DNA from: Microcaldota archaeon
GTDB lineage: Archaea > Micrarchaeota > Micrarchaeia > Anstonellales > Bilamarchaeaceae
Length of the DNA stretch: 19,022 nucleotides
Reading direction: 5' to 3'
Assembly: GCA_023247345.1 (NCBI GenBank)
Contig: JAHFGR010000005.1
Coordinates: 1-19,022 of the forward strand
Shown here: in pieces, positions 1 to 7,157 of the stretch
Layout: each line of letters starts with the position of its first letter
Position numbering within the stretch: position 1 is the first letter of the stretch
Made by a program: the position numbers and the translations under genes
Notes under the pieces: model-generated
What the model saw: the letters and a program-made list of their open reading frames with translations, nothing else
Told to the model about the DNA's origin: nothing
The model's database searches: none

Positions 1-389
1 GGCCTTATACAAACATGCCGACATATGTAATTACCAAGCACAAAATTGACAAAAAATTTTGTGCGCATTGTAAATTATCAAATTTACAATACAATAGAAA
101 ATTTGCAAATAAGCCCGATAAGAGTGTAATCTTTTACAATGGTGATTTGAAAAAACTAGTTCAAGATTTAAAAAAGAAAAATGAGAAAGATATTTGGCTC
201 GTTGGTGGGTCAAAACTTGTTACGAGTTTTATGAATCAAAATCTTATTGACGAGTATATAATATCGATAATCCCAGTTATCCTTACAAAGGGAATACCCA
301 TGTTTAAAGATATAAATCATAAAAGAAGACTTGCGCTTGTTGAAACAAAAACATATTCTTCTGGAATTGTTCAACTTAGATATCACTAG
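1..389 (+). CDS. RibD C-terminal/DHFR-like reductase, 3' part
   Basis: This is the C-terminal part of a RibD_C/dihydrofolate reductase-fold protein (YyaP-like), a family of NAD(P)H-dependent reductases of mostly unknown substrate. The recognisable pieces are PYTNMPTYVITK at the left edge, the central IWLVGGSKLV motif, and VILTKGIPMF near the end. The reading frame is open to the window edge (codons from position 3), so the ATG at 15 is internal and the true start lies outside. Between YVITK and the next conserved strand (VIFYNGD) there are about 29 residues. As I recall, bacterial relatives have about 8-10 there. The extra stretch coincides with a two-hairpin palindromic element at 38-90. It encodes a Cys/Lys/Asn-rich peptide with a CAHC motif. 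The stop overlaps the convergent copA stop by 14 bases. Substrate unknown. Confidence 0.8.
   Translation, partial: PYTNMPTYVITKHKIDKKFCAHCKLSNLQYNRKFANKPDKSVIFYNGDLKKLVQDLKKKNEKDIWLVGGSKLVTSFMNQNLIDEYIISIIPVILTKGIPMFKDINHKRRLALVETKTYSSGIVQLRYH
38..90 (+). repeat. Palindromic element copy A, inside a coding region
   Basis: Two consecutive perfect inverted repeats. Hairpin 1 at 38-64 has 10-bp arms GCACAAAATT/AATTTTGTGC and a 7-nt loop. Hairpin 2 at 67-90 has 10-bp arms ATTGTAAATT/AATTTACAAT and the 4-nt loop ATCA. Hairpin 2 occurs again, base for base in reverse complement, at 12836-12859. Here the element is translated in frame as an insert in the RibD_C-like protein. Sequence identity and symmetry are seen directly; mobility is inferred. 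Confidence 0.75.
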
Positions 390-2832
390 GTTTGAAACTG
401 CGCATCAGGAGGCTGTTGCTTACAACGCTTACAGAACTAAATGCCATAGCAGCGCCAGCAATTACAGGACTAAGAAGGAAGCCTGTGAACGGATAAAGAA
501 TGCCCATTGCGATAGGAATACCAATTGTATTGTATGCAAATGCCCAAAAGAGATTTTGTTTTATTTTCTTCATTGTGTATCTGCTTAATTGTAAAGCGGT
601 AACAATATCCCGCAGATCGCTTTTTACAAGAACTATTCCACCGCTTTCTATTGCGACATCGGTTCCAGCACCTATTGCGATTCCAACATCTGCACGTGCG
701 AGCGCAGGCGCATCATTTATTCCATCTCCTACAAATGCAACTTTTTTCCCTCCTTCTTGTAATCTTTTAATTTCTTCAGCCTTATCTTCTGGGAGCACGT
801 GTGCCAAAACCCTATCAATTCTAACCTGCTTGGCTATTGCTTGCGCCGTTCGCTCGTTGTCTCCGGTTATCATAGCAGTTTCATAACCCATCTGGTGCAA
901 TTTTTCTATCGCTTCCTTGGAATGCTCTTTTATTGTATCTGCGATCGCTACAATTCCCGCAACCTTATTGTTTGCTGCAACGATTACAACTGTCTTACCT
1001 GCAATCTCAAGTTCATGCATCTTTTTTACAATTTCTTCCTTGATTTTAACATTCTTCTTTTTCATAAGTTCCATATTTCCAACAAGTATTTCTATTTCAT
1101 CAACCACTGCTTCTATTCCATGGCCTGGAATTGCATTAAAAGAGGTCGGCTCGCTGAGTTTTATTTTAAGATTCTTGGCTTTTTTGACAATAGCTTGTGC
1201 AAGATGATGTTCAGAATTATTCTCTGCAGATCCAGCAAGCACAAGAATTTCCGCAGAGCTAAGTCTTTCTCCAAATACATCTGTTACTATTGCTTCTCCT
1301 TTTGTTATAGTGCCAGTCTTATCAAAAACAACTGTTTTTACTTGGTGGAGAAGCTCTAGACTTTCCGCATTTTTAATTAATACTCCATTCTCAGCACCCT
1401 TTCCTGTACCAAGCATAATAGCAGTGGGCGTAGCTAAGCCCATGGCGCATGGACAGGCTATCACAAGTGTTGATACTAATATTGTGATTGCAAATAGGAA
1501 CGTTTGCCCAGCGATGAAGTACCAATATCCAAAAGATAAAAGTCCAAGCAGTATAACTACTTGAACAAAATAACCCGCAACTGCGTCTACTAGTCTTTGT
1601 ATAGGTGCCTTGCTTCCTTGTGCATCCTCTACTAGTTTTATTATTTGTGCAATCATGGTATCGCTTCCAATCTTTGTTGCTTTGAATTTGAATGAGCCAG
1701 TTCTGTTTATCGTTGCGCCAATTACTATATCTCCTTTTCGTTTGTGCACAGGCATGCTCTCACCAGTAATCATGCTCTCATCTACACTGCTCACGCCGTC
1801 AATTACTAAGCCGTCAACAGGAATTTTATCACCTGGTTTTATGATTATCATGTCTCCGACAATAACCTCTTTTATTGGAATTTCCATTTCTTTTCGATTA
1901 CGCACAACTAAAGCAGTTTTTGGCTGCAAGCCAATAAGCCGCTTTATTGCTTCGGAAGTTTTTCCTTTTGCTACTGCTTCAAGGTATTTTCCAAGCACTA
2001 TAAATGTAATAAGAAGTGCTGCCGTTTCGTAATACATACTTCCTTTGATAAAGTTGAAACCAACAGCAATGCTATAAACATAAGCCGTACCAACACCTAA
2101 TGCAACCAAACTATCCATGCCAGGCATCCGGTTAATAAGGCCACGAAAACCTCTAATAAAAAAATCACGATTTATGTACATTACAGGTGTTGCAAAAAGA
2201 AACTGGATTATTGCAGAGTATTTCATTAAAAATTCCGGATATTCAAAATTCAGTATGCCTTTAAGCATCTCAGGCAAAGCAAGCATAAGCACTGGTAAAG
2301 TAAGAAGTGCTGAATAAGTAATGCGCATTTTAAGCTCGTTTATTTCTTTTTCTCGTGCAATCTTCTCTTTGTCAATTTCTTCGCCAAGCTCAATCGGCTC
2401 TGCATCATAACCGGTAACAACTGTTGCTTTTTTAATTTTCGAAAAATCGGTTTTTTCCTTATCGTAATCTACAACTGCTTTTTCAAGTGCAAAATTTAAT
2501 TCTATATGTTGTACTCCTTCGATTTTTTTAAGCGCGTTTTCAACGATATTTGCACAATGCAAGGAATTCATTCCGATAACATGTAAATATAATCTGGTTA
2601 TGCCCTTTTTCGGTGATTCTTCCGGAATATCTGCACCATAACCTAAGCTTTCGATCGTCTCTTTAAAATTGCCATGGGTAACCTTATTTTCATCAAATTC
2701 TACTGTTGCTTTATTTGTTGCATAATTTACATTTGCGTTAGCAACTCCTTGCAATTTCTTTAGCTTGCGTTCAATATTAACAGCGCAAGATGCGCAATGC
2801 ATTCCGATTATTGGTATTGTAGATTTTTTCAT
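376..2832 (-). CDS. copA: Cu+-exporting P1B-type ATPase
   Basis: An 818-residue copper-translocating P-type ATPase that pumps Cu+ out of the cytoplasm using ATP. Residues 1-70 form an HMA domain with an intact GMHCASC. Residues 80-147 form a second HMA domain whose site reads GMNSLHC, so its first metal-binding Cys is Ser. The core follows: actuator TGES (356-359), metal-binding CPC in the membrane (460-462), phosphorylation site DKTGT (D504), TGDN (656-659) and GDGINDAP (702-709). Tyr-Asn (767-768) and M796xxSS800 in the last two membrane helices are the P1B-1 (Cu+) signature. The nucleotide-domain motif usually written SEHP reads SEHH (540-543). The start follows a strong AGGAGG site that overlaps the previous gene's stop. 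It is the last gene of the leftward copper operon, and its 3' end overlaps the convergent RibD_C-like gene. Confidence 0.96.
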   Translation of the reverse strand: MKKSTIPIIGMHCASCAVNIERKLKKLQGVANANVNYATNKATVEFDENKVTHGNFKETIESLGYGADIPEESPKKGITRLYLHVIGMNSLHCANIVENALKKIEGVQHIELNFALEKAVVDYDKEKTDFSKIKKATVVTGYDAEPIELGEEIDKEKIAREKEINELKMRITYSALLTLPVLMLALPEMLKGILNFEYPEFLMKYSAIIQFLFATPVMYINRDFFIRGFRGLINRMPGMDSLVALGVGTAYVYSIAVGFNFIKGSMYYETAALLITFIVLGKYLEAVAKGKTSEAIKRLIGLQPKTALVVRNRKEMEIPIKEVIVGDMIIIKPGDKIPVDGLVIDGVSSVDESMITGESMPVHKRKGDIVIGATINRTGSFKFKATKIGSDTMIAQIIKLVEDAQGSKAPIQRLVDAVAGYFVQVVILLGLLSFGYWYFIAGQTFLFAITILVSTLVIACPCAMGLATPTAIMLGTGKGAENGVLIKNAESLELLHQVKTVVFDKTGTITKGEAIVTDVFGERLSSAEILVLAGSAENNSEHHLAQAIVKKAKNLKIKLSEPTSFNAIPGHGIEAVVDEIEILVGNMELMKKKNVKIKEEIVKKMHELEIAGKTVVIVAANNKVAGIVAIADTIKEHSKEAIEKLHQMGYETAMITGDNERTAQAIAKQVRIDRVLAHVLPEDKAEEIKRLQEGGKKVAFVGDGINDAPALARADVGIAIGAGTDVAIESGGIVLVKSDLRDIVTALQLSRYTMKKIKQNLFWAFAYNTIGIPIAMGILYPFTGFLLSPVIAGAAMAFSSVSVVSNSLLMRSFKPSDI

Positions 2833-2845
2833 TTACCTAAACCTC

Positions 2846-3775
2846 CTACGGGTAGAACAACAGACCTTTAGGGCCGTAGAGCATCATAAGTGCCAAAATA
2901 ATACTAAATGCTGCACTAGTAGTTAGAAAATCCCTGAAAGTAGTTTTAAATTCCATTTTTGAGGCTGCACCAGATTCACGATACATTAAGTAGCTCAAGC
3001 CACCAAGCACAAAAGTGCATACTCCAAATAAAATATAGAGAAACAATATTAGATTATCCCTAAGCATCATGATCGAAGTCATCGCGCCCATTATTCCAGC
3101 CATTAAGCCTGCCATAATACCTTCCATCGTTCCCATTACACCACAGCAACGACCTACGTTTCCACCGAGTGCCATACCTACAATAATGCCCGTTGTCGAT
3201 CCTATAAATATTCCATTTGTTGCGCCAATCAGGGCGCCGACCATAAATCCAGTTATCATGCCCATGGTCATCCCAGCCATCATGCCATTCGCGCATGAGA
3301 TGTTTTTCCTATAGCAGTTCATATGATAATAGGAAAATAAGGTAATTATGGAACCAACAATAGCAAGAAAAAGCAACGGAATGTAAGCATTGGCATTTGA
3401 AATATTTTTAGATATAAAAAAAGAATATCCAAATCCAGTAAGAATTATTAGCACTGCAGCTGCTCCAAGAGCGTAGTTCATTAACTTTGTTTCAATTCCC
3501 ACATGCTGCTCACCTGCAATAATCGCAGAAAGATATTTATTCACTCGCAGCGGGTTGCCTCTAGTTCCTGCTTCTTTACCTTTTTCTGGGTAGCCTTTCT
3601 CAGCAAGTTCCTGTTTTAATTTGTCAAGTTTTTCAGGTTCGCAGGTTATTGCTACAGAGTGTCTTTCAAAGTCTATCGCCGTAACGATAGCTTCGTTTTG
3701 CTCTGCTACCTTCGTAATAAGTTTTCCGCAAGAATCACAAGTCATCCCACTAAGCTCTAATTTGAATTCTTTCAA
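2846..3775 (-). CDS. HMA domain fused to a Met/Gly-rich membrane protein
   Basis: A 309-residue protein with no symbol that I know. Residues 1-65 are a heavy-metal-associated domain with GMTCDSC. After a linker (66-98), predicted membrane helices lie at about 100-122 and 130-152. Residues 163-240 are a Gly/Met-rich hydrophobic stretch with 15 Met in about 77 residues (for example GMMAGMTMGM and MAGLMAGIMGAM), followed by helices at about 241-263 and 282-300. Cys154, Cys161 and Cys210-211 lie in or next to the membrane part. Thioether and thiol ligands in a membrane protein next to copA suggest Cu+ binding or transport; this is inference. The start is TTG at 3775, directly after the TGA of the chaperone gene, and is supported by an AAGGTGG site upstream. 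An ATG start is not available nearby. Confidence 0.85.
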   Translation of the reverse strand: MKEFKLELSGMTCDSCGKLITKVAEQNEAIVTAIDFERHSVAITCEPEKLDKLKQELAEKGYPEKGKEAGTRGNPLRVNKYLSAIIAGEQHVGIETKLMNYALGAAAVLIILTGFGYSFFISKNISNANAYIPLLFLAIVGSIITLFSYYHMNCYRKNISCANGMMAGMTMGMITGFMVGALIGATNGIFIGSTTGIIVGMALGGNVGRCCGVMGTMEGIMAGLMAGIMGAMTSIMMLRDNLILFLYILFGVCTFVLGGLSYLMYRESGAASKMEFKTTFRDFLTTSAAFSIILALMMLYGPKGLLFYP

Positions 3776-3976
3776 TCAAACCACCTTGTACCCTTCCTTG
3801 TCAATAGTTTTCTTCACAGTTTCAAGTATAGACTCATCGCTATAACTCAAGGTTACAGTTCCTTTTTTGCTGTCTGCATTAACCTTTTTCACACCCTTTA
3901 TCTCAGATATCGAATCAGTCAGAAGCATCTCGCATGATTTGCAGTGCATACCAGTTACATTAAGCGTTTTTTCCAT
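3776..3976 (-). CDS. CopZ-like copper chaperone (HMA domain)
   Basis: A 66-residue, single-domain heavy-metal-associated protein. The metal site is GMHCKSC at residues 9-15, and the length and pattern (conserved Gly-Tyr near the C-terminus, EGYKVV) match CopZ/MerP-type carriers. It should bind one Cu+ through the two Cys and deliver it to the N-terminal HMA domain of the ATPase encoded two genes downstream. It has no signal peptide, so it acts in the cytoplasm. The start at 3976 lies inside the end of the preceding gene (17-base overlap), with a GAGGTGAT ribosome site upstream, suggesting translational coupling. The stop abuts the TTG start of the next gene. Confidence 0.9.
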   Translation of the reverse strand: MEKTLNVTGMHCKSCEMLLTDSISEIKGVKKVNADSKKGTVTLSYSDESILETVKKTIDKEGYKVV

Positions 3977-4439
3977 GTGCAGAAATCACCTCGCACGTAT
4001 TTGAAACTGATTTCAATGAATAATGTAATGAGACAAGCAAGAAAGAAATGCTAATCAAGGTTATATACACACTTATTTCTGCAAGAAATGCTGTAGCCTC
4101 TCCAAGTCCAAGCCAGAACAGCCATACTGGTTGACAGAAAGAACATGAGGTTGTAAACATAGCGGCAACTGTTCCAAGCGTTGTTGTACTTTTTGCAGTA
4201 GTCTTTCTTTTTTCATAATTGTGAATAATTATAGTAGCGTTGAGAGCTATAGCAAGTACATTTATAAGCATTAATACTACTCTAATTGGATCAGCTATAG
4301 GGTTGAACTCCATAGTTGCAATTAAGAAAAGCCCAGTTATTATTGTAAATACTGGTATTAACACTAGCAACAGAATGGTAAATACTGCCTGGTATCTGCT
4401 TTGTGAAAAAATTGTATTTAGTGCATTTATATAATTCAT
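3960..4439 (-). CDS. MerT-like 4-TM protein of the copper operon
   Basis: A 159-residue membrane protein with four predicted helices (about 18-42, 52-74, 86-115 and 120-142). The third helix carries TTSCSFCQP (Cys99 and Cys102), followed by a WLGLG stretch. This arrangement recalls the Cys pair in the first helix of MerT/MerC-type mercury transporters, but I cannot show true homology. Its place between the cupredoxin and the CopZ-like chaperone suggests it passes Cu+ between the outside and the cytoplasmic chaperone, or senses it. The direction of transport is unknown. The start ATG at 4439 lies 14 bases after the cupredoxin stop; a weak GGCGAG precedes it. The 3' end overlaps the chaperone gene. 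Confidence 0.8.
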   Translation of the reverse strand: MNYINALNTIFSQSRYQAVFTILLLVLIPVFTIITGLFLIATMEFNPIADPIRVVLMLINVLAIALNATIIIHNYEKRKTTAKSTTTLGTVAAMFTTSCSFCQPVWLFWLGLGEATAFLAEISVYITLISISFLLVSLHYSLKSVSNTCEVISAHGKNA

Positions 4440-4453
4440 GAGCTCGCCAACTT

Positions 4454-4906
4454 TTATGCAGTTACAATAAAATTGCCTGGTGGGAACATGCCCATACCGC
4501 AGGTATATTGATACGTGCCCTCCTGCTGGGGCGTGAACTCTATTATATCTTCCTGCCCGTTTCGTGACTGTGCATGTACATTAAGTCCGCGGATTTGCAT
4601 ATAACTGCCACACCCGGCATTTTTAGCTGTAAAGTGAAGCCTTACCGGGATTCCTTTTTTGACTGTTATCTGACTTTTATCATATCCATAGCCCGTGGCT
4701 TGAAGATATACTTCCTGAATTCCTCCGCTAGGCGTGTTTGGCTGACTTGGATTTCCAAGTGTTGGGGTAGTTAATCCTGTTGATTGGGCGTTGGCGTTAG
4801 CATTAGCGGTTGCCCCAAAAACAAGATACACGCCGAAAACGATGGCCAGGAAAAGACCGATTAATATAAGACTAGTATTTTTTTGTATTTTTATTTCATT
4901 ACTCAT
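4454..4906 (-). CDS. Membrane-anchored cupredoxin-like copper protein
   Basis: A 150-residue protein with a short cytoplasmic N-terminus, one membrane helix or uncleaved signal (about 11-32), a Pro/Thr/Asn-rich linker (33-63), and a C-terminal cupredoxin domain (64-150). The domain shows the small-cupredoxin pattern: ITVKKGIPVRLHF strands, Cys99, His111, and the C-terminal loop YTCGMGMFPPG with Cys136, Met138 and Met140 as likely copper ligands. It should bind copper outside the membrane. The frame is open back to 4969, but the ATG at 4906 is chosen because AAGGTGAC lies just upstream and because a TATA box at 4941-4950 would start transcription near 4919, downstream of the longer ORF's start. 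It is the first gene of the copper operon. Confidence 0.88.
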   Translation of the reverse strand: MSNEIKIQKNTSLILIGLFLAIVFGVYLVFGATANANANAQSTGLTTPTLGNPSQPNTPSGGIQEVYLQATGYGYDKSQITVKKGIPVRLHFTAKNAGCGSYMQIRGLNVHAQSRNGQEDIIEFTPQQEGTYQYTCGMGMFPPGNFIVTA

Positions 4907-4940
4907 TGAGTCACCTTTAATATCCTTTCTAATCAAATTA

Positions 4941-4950
4941 ATTTTATATA
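4941..4950 (-). promoter_or_regulatory. TATA box of the copper operon
   Basis: TATATAAAAT on the minus strand. It sits about 26 bases before a likely transcription start near 4919, giving a short leader with the ribosome site AAGGTGAC before the cupredoxin ATG at 4906. Confidence 0.6.
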
Positions 4951-5032
4951 TTTCATTTAACTGAAACAATATATATTAATATATGAAACAATCAAATATA
5001 CAGTTGAAATGATGTTGCATAAAAATGAAACA
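4951..5032. promoter_or_regulatory. Candidate copper operator region between divergent genes
   Basis: An inverted repeat TTTCA-TTTAAC-TGAAA (4951-4966) touches the upstream (BRE) side of the copper operon TATA box. The word TGAAACA recurs in the same direction at 4962, 4984 and 5026, spaced 22 and 42 bases, close to two and four helical turns. A palindrome ATATATTAATATAT (4971-4984) lies in the middle. This is the layout expected for a regulator that binds its own control region. The function is inferred. Confidence 0.45.
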
Positions 5033-5044
5033 TGGGTGATACTC

Positions 5045-5524
5045 ATGAATGACCTTAGAAAACAGATTTTCATAAGTATGGTAATTATATCAATTTTCAT
5101 ATTTCTGGTTACTGTACTTGTATTTGTTTACGCTCTTTCATCAAAAGGTGAAGCTATTCCAAGCTTTCTCCAGCCTTTTCTTGAGTACCACATTCATTTT
5201 ATGGTAATAATGGGCATATTTGGTGTTTTTTCAGGTTTAGTCAGCCACAATATTCTTAATGCCACAATTGAAAAACAAAGGACAGTGGTAAAAACAAATA
5301 CAGAAATTATCATGAAGTTCCTTAGTCCTGAAGAGCGTGAGATAGTTAATCTTCTTATGAGCAAGGATGGTATTACTACTCAGAGCGAGATATCAAAGCT
5401 GCCAGGCATGTCAAGGCTCAAAGCGCATAGGATAGTGAAAAAGCTAGAGGGGCGTGGAGTAGTTCATGTTGAAAAATACGGTAAGATTAACATGATACGA
5501 ATTGTGGAAGAACTCAGAGGGTAG
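5045..5524 (+). CDS. Membrane-anchored winged-helix regulator (COG2512-like)
   Basis: A 159-residue protein with two predicted membrane helices (about 8-30 and 50-70) and a C-terminal cytoplasmic winged helix-turn-helix (about 90-155: FLSPEEREIVNLL, then TQSEISKLPGMSRLKAHRIVKKLEGRG, split here as TQSEISKLPGM and SRLKAHRIVKKLEGRG, then a wing with HVEKYGKINMIRI). The architecture matches archaeal predicted membrane-associated transcriptional regulators. It is divergent from the copper operon with a short shared control region, so it probably regulates that operon, possibly by sensing copper through the membrane part; no obvious metal site is visible apart from His49, His51 and His68. The frame opens at 5009, but the ATG at 5045 is preferred because GGTGAT lies 6 bases upstream. 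The longer N-terminus would overlap candidate operator sites. Confidence 0.82.
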   Translation: MNDLRKQIFISMVIISIFIFLVTVLVFVYALSSKGEAIPSFLQPFLEYHIHFMVIMGIFGVFSGLVSHNILNATIEKQRTVVKTNTEIIMKFLSPEEREIVNLLMSKDGITTQSEISKLPGMSRLKAHRIVKKLEGRGVVHVEKYGKINMIRIVEELRG

Positions 5525-5579
5525 ATAGTATTTCCAAGATCAACGTATCCTTTTGACTGATGCAAATTTTATACGAACA

Positions 5580-5656
5580 TTTTTAAATCCGCATTGCGAT
5601 ATAAGATTCTAGTTCTTAAAAATTTAGTTAGATTAGTTTAAGGTGGGTTTAATTTC
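5580..5656 (+). promoter_or_regulatory. carA promoter and leader, shared with carB
   Basis: TTTTTAAAT at 5580-5588 is a likely TATA box. Exactly 27 bases further on begins TTCTAGTTCTTAAAAA, then TTTAGTTA and ATTAG, and then a GGTGGGTTTA ribosome site before the ATG at 5657. The carB gene has the same series with the same 27-base spacing (9588-9663). The predicted transcription start falls in the CTAG at the head of the conserved block, so the block is either an operator at the start site or the first part of a roughly 48-nt mRNA leader. Confidence 0.65.
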
Positions 5657-6760
5657 ATGTCTAGCGATAAGAAAGCAGTCCTAGTGCTGAAAGATGGCAC
5701 AATTGTTTATGGTCGCGGGTTTGGTGCTACGGCGACAAAAGTAGGCGAATTAGTTTTTAATACTTCAATGATGGGCTACCAAGAGGCGCTTACTGATCCA
5801 AGTTACGCTGGTCAAATCTTATTAATGACTTATCCGCTTATTGGGAATTATGGAATCGATACAAAAGATAAATGGGATTCGAATTATTCTTGGTTTGAAA
5901 GTTCGCATGTTCAGGTTGAGGGTTTTGCTATCCGTGAACTTGCTGTGCAACCAGAGCATCGAGAAGCGACTGCTGATCTTAGCACATTTTTGAATGGAAG
6001 CAATATTCCAGGCATTTATGATATTGATACGCGATATCTAGTCAGGCATGTTAGAAATTTTGGCGTAATGTCTGCGGTCCTTGCGACTTATGAAAACGGA
6101 GTAGATGTAAAGAAACTACTCGACGAGCTTACATTCAAGTATGAAAGTATAAATTTTGTTGAAAAAGTAACAACACGCGAGCCGCTAATTTTTGGTAAAG
6201 AGAACAAAAAAACAGTTGTTCTGATTGATTACGGGGTAAAGATGAATATTGTTCGCGAGCTCGTAGCGCGAAAATTAAAAGTAGTAGTTTTGCCAAGTTT
6301 TTCAAATGAAAAAGATATTGAAAAATATGAGCCTGCAGGAGTTGTTTTATCAAATGGGCCAGGCGATCCAGTTATACTAAAAGATGCGCACGAAACAATA
6401 AGACAACTCACTAATAAAAATTATCCAATACTAGGAATTTGTTTAGGTCATCAGTTGCTTACACATGCATTTGGCGGTACAACATTTAAACTTAAATTTG
6501 GTCATCGCGGCGCAAATCATCCTGTGCTTAATAAATTAACAGGCAAGATCGCGATTACAACGCAGAATCACGGTTATGCTACAGATGCAATCAAATTGCC
6601 AAAAGATCTTGAGATCACACATGTCAATATGAATGATGGAACAGTAGAAGGCATGCGACACTTATCAAAGCAAATACTTAGTGTGCAATATCATCCAGAA
6701 GCATCACCCGGCCCTAGGGATTCTAAATATCTCTTTGATGAATTTATGAAGATTTTATAA
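5657..6760 (+). CDS. carA: Carbamoyl-phosphate synthase small (glutaminase) subunit
   Basis: A 367-residue CarA that releases ammonia from glutamine and channels it to CarB for carbamoyl phosphate synthesis in the cytoplasm. The N-terminal CPSase domain (1-145) begins AVLVLKDGTIVYGRGFG and includes NTSMMGYQEALTDPSYAGQI. The class I glutamine amidotransferase domain (185-367) has the full triad: Cys262 in GICLGHQ, His346 and Glu348 in YHPEASPGP. The length is normal for the family. The start ATG follows AAGGTGG. carB is about 2.9 kb downstream, separated by three genes, but the two share a near-identical promoter/leader, which implies joint control. Confidence 0.97.
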   Translation: MSSDKKAVLVLKDGTIVYGRGFGATATKVGELVFNTSMMGYQEALTDPSYAGQILLMTYPLIGNYGIDTKDKWDSNYSWFESSHVQVEGFAIRELAVQPEHREATADLSTFLNGSNIPGIYDIDTRYLVRHVRNFGVMSAVLATYENGVDVKKLLDELTFKYESINFVEKVTTREPLIFGKENKKTVVLIDYGVKMNIVRELVARKLKVVVLPSFSNEKDIEKYEPAGVVLSNGPGDPVILKDAHETIRQLTNKNYPILGICLGHQLLTHAFGGTTFKLKFGHRGANHPVLNKLTGKIAITTQNHGYATDAIKLPKDLEITHVNMNDGTVEGMRHLSKQILSVQYHPEASPGPRDSKYLFDEFMKIL

Positions 6761-6770
6761 GGTGCGGAAT

Positions 6771-7157
6771 ATGAAAAAAGAAGAGCTTAAATGTAACAAG
6801 TGCGGCGTACATTTAATAATAGAAATCGGTTGTATCTCAACTTCTGGTATGGAAGAAAAACACAACAGGAAAGAAATTACATATTACCTTAGCGGTGAAA
6901 CAAGTTATATTCCACTAACAATACCATGTGTTAAGTGTGAAAATAATATTATTACAATTAAACCTTCGGGAGGATGTCCAAAGTGCAATCTGCCAATTTA
7001 TGATAGTGATTGTGCGATGGACGATCGATTAGCCGAGATGGAAAAAAATAAAGAAATAAATTTTATAGTTGGCAAAACGCTCACTCAATTTGAAGTGCAA
7101 TGTGTAAAATGCAGAACAAAATTTAAGTATGATCGTTATCGAGGTGTTGTAAAATGA
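6771..7157 (+). CDS. Small multi-CxxC zinc-ribbon protein
   Basis: A 128-residue protein that I do not recognise as a named family. It has four CxxC pairs: CNKC (8-11), CVKC (about 53-56), CPKC (about 70-73) and CVKC (near residue 113). They could form two zinc ribbons or rubredoxin-like knuckles. No membrane segments or signal are visible. It lies 10 bases after carA and overlaps the carbamoyltransferase start by four bases (ATGA), so it is very likely co-translated with both. The context suggests a partner or regulatory subunit of the carbamoyltransferase, in the way the zinc-binding PyrI chain serves aspartate carbamoyltransferase, but the sequence does not look like PyrI. The frame opens at a GTG at 6762; the ATG at 6771 is preferred because AAGGTG spans that GTG. 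Confidence 0.75.
   Translation: MKKEELKCNKCGVHLIIEIGCISTSGMEEKHNRKEITYYLSGETSYIPLTIPCVKCENNIITIKPSGGCPKCNLPIYDSDCAMDDRLAEMEKNKEINFIVGKTLTQFEVQCVKCRTKFKYDRYRGVVK

Noticed and set aside
15..17. ATG at 15 as a real gene start.
   Set aside because: The in-frame residues before it (PYTN) continue the family pattern, so the gene enters from outside the window.
3060..3314. Open frames on both strands across the Met/Gly-rich part (minus 3060-3296 and plus 3069-3314).
   Set aside because: They are frame shadows of the repetitive Met/Gly codons in the HMA-membrane gene at 2846-3775, have odd composition (Trp/Asn/Arg- or Ile/Pro-rich), and lack promoters and ribosome sites.
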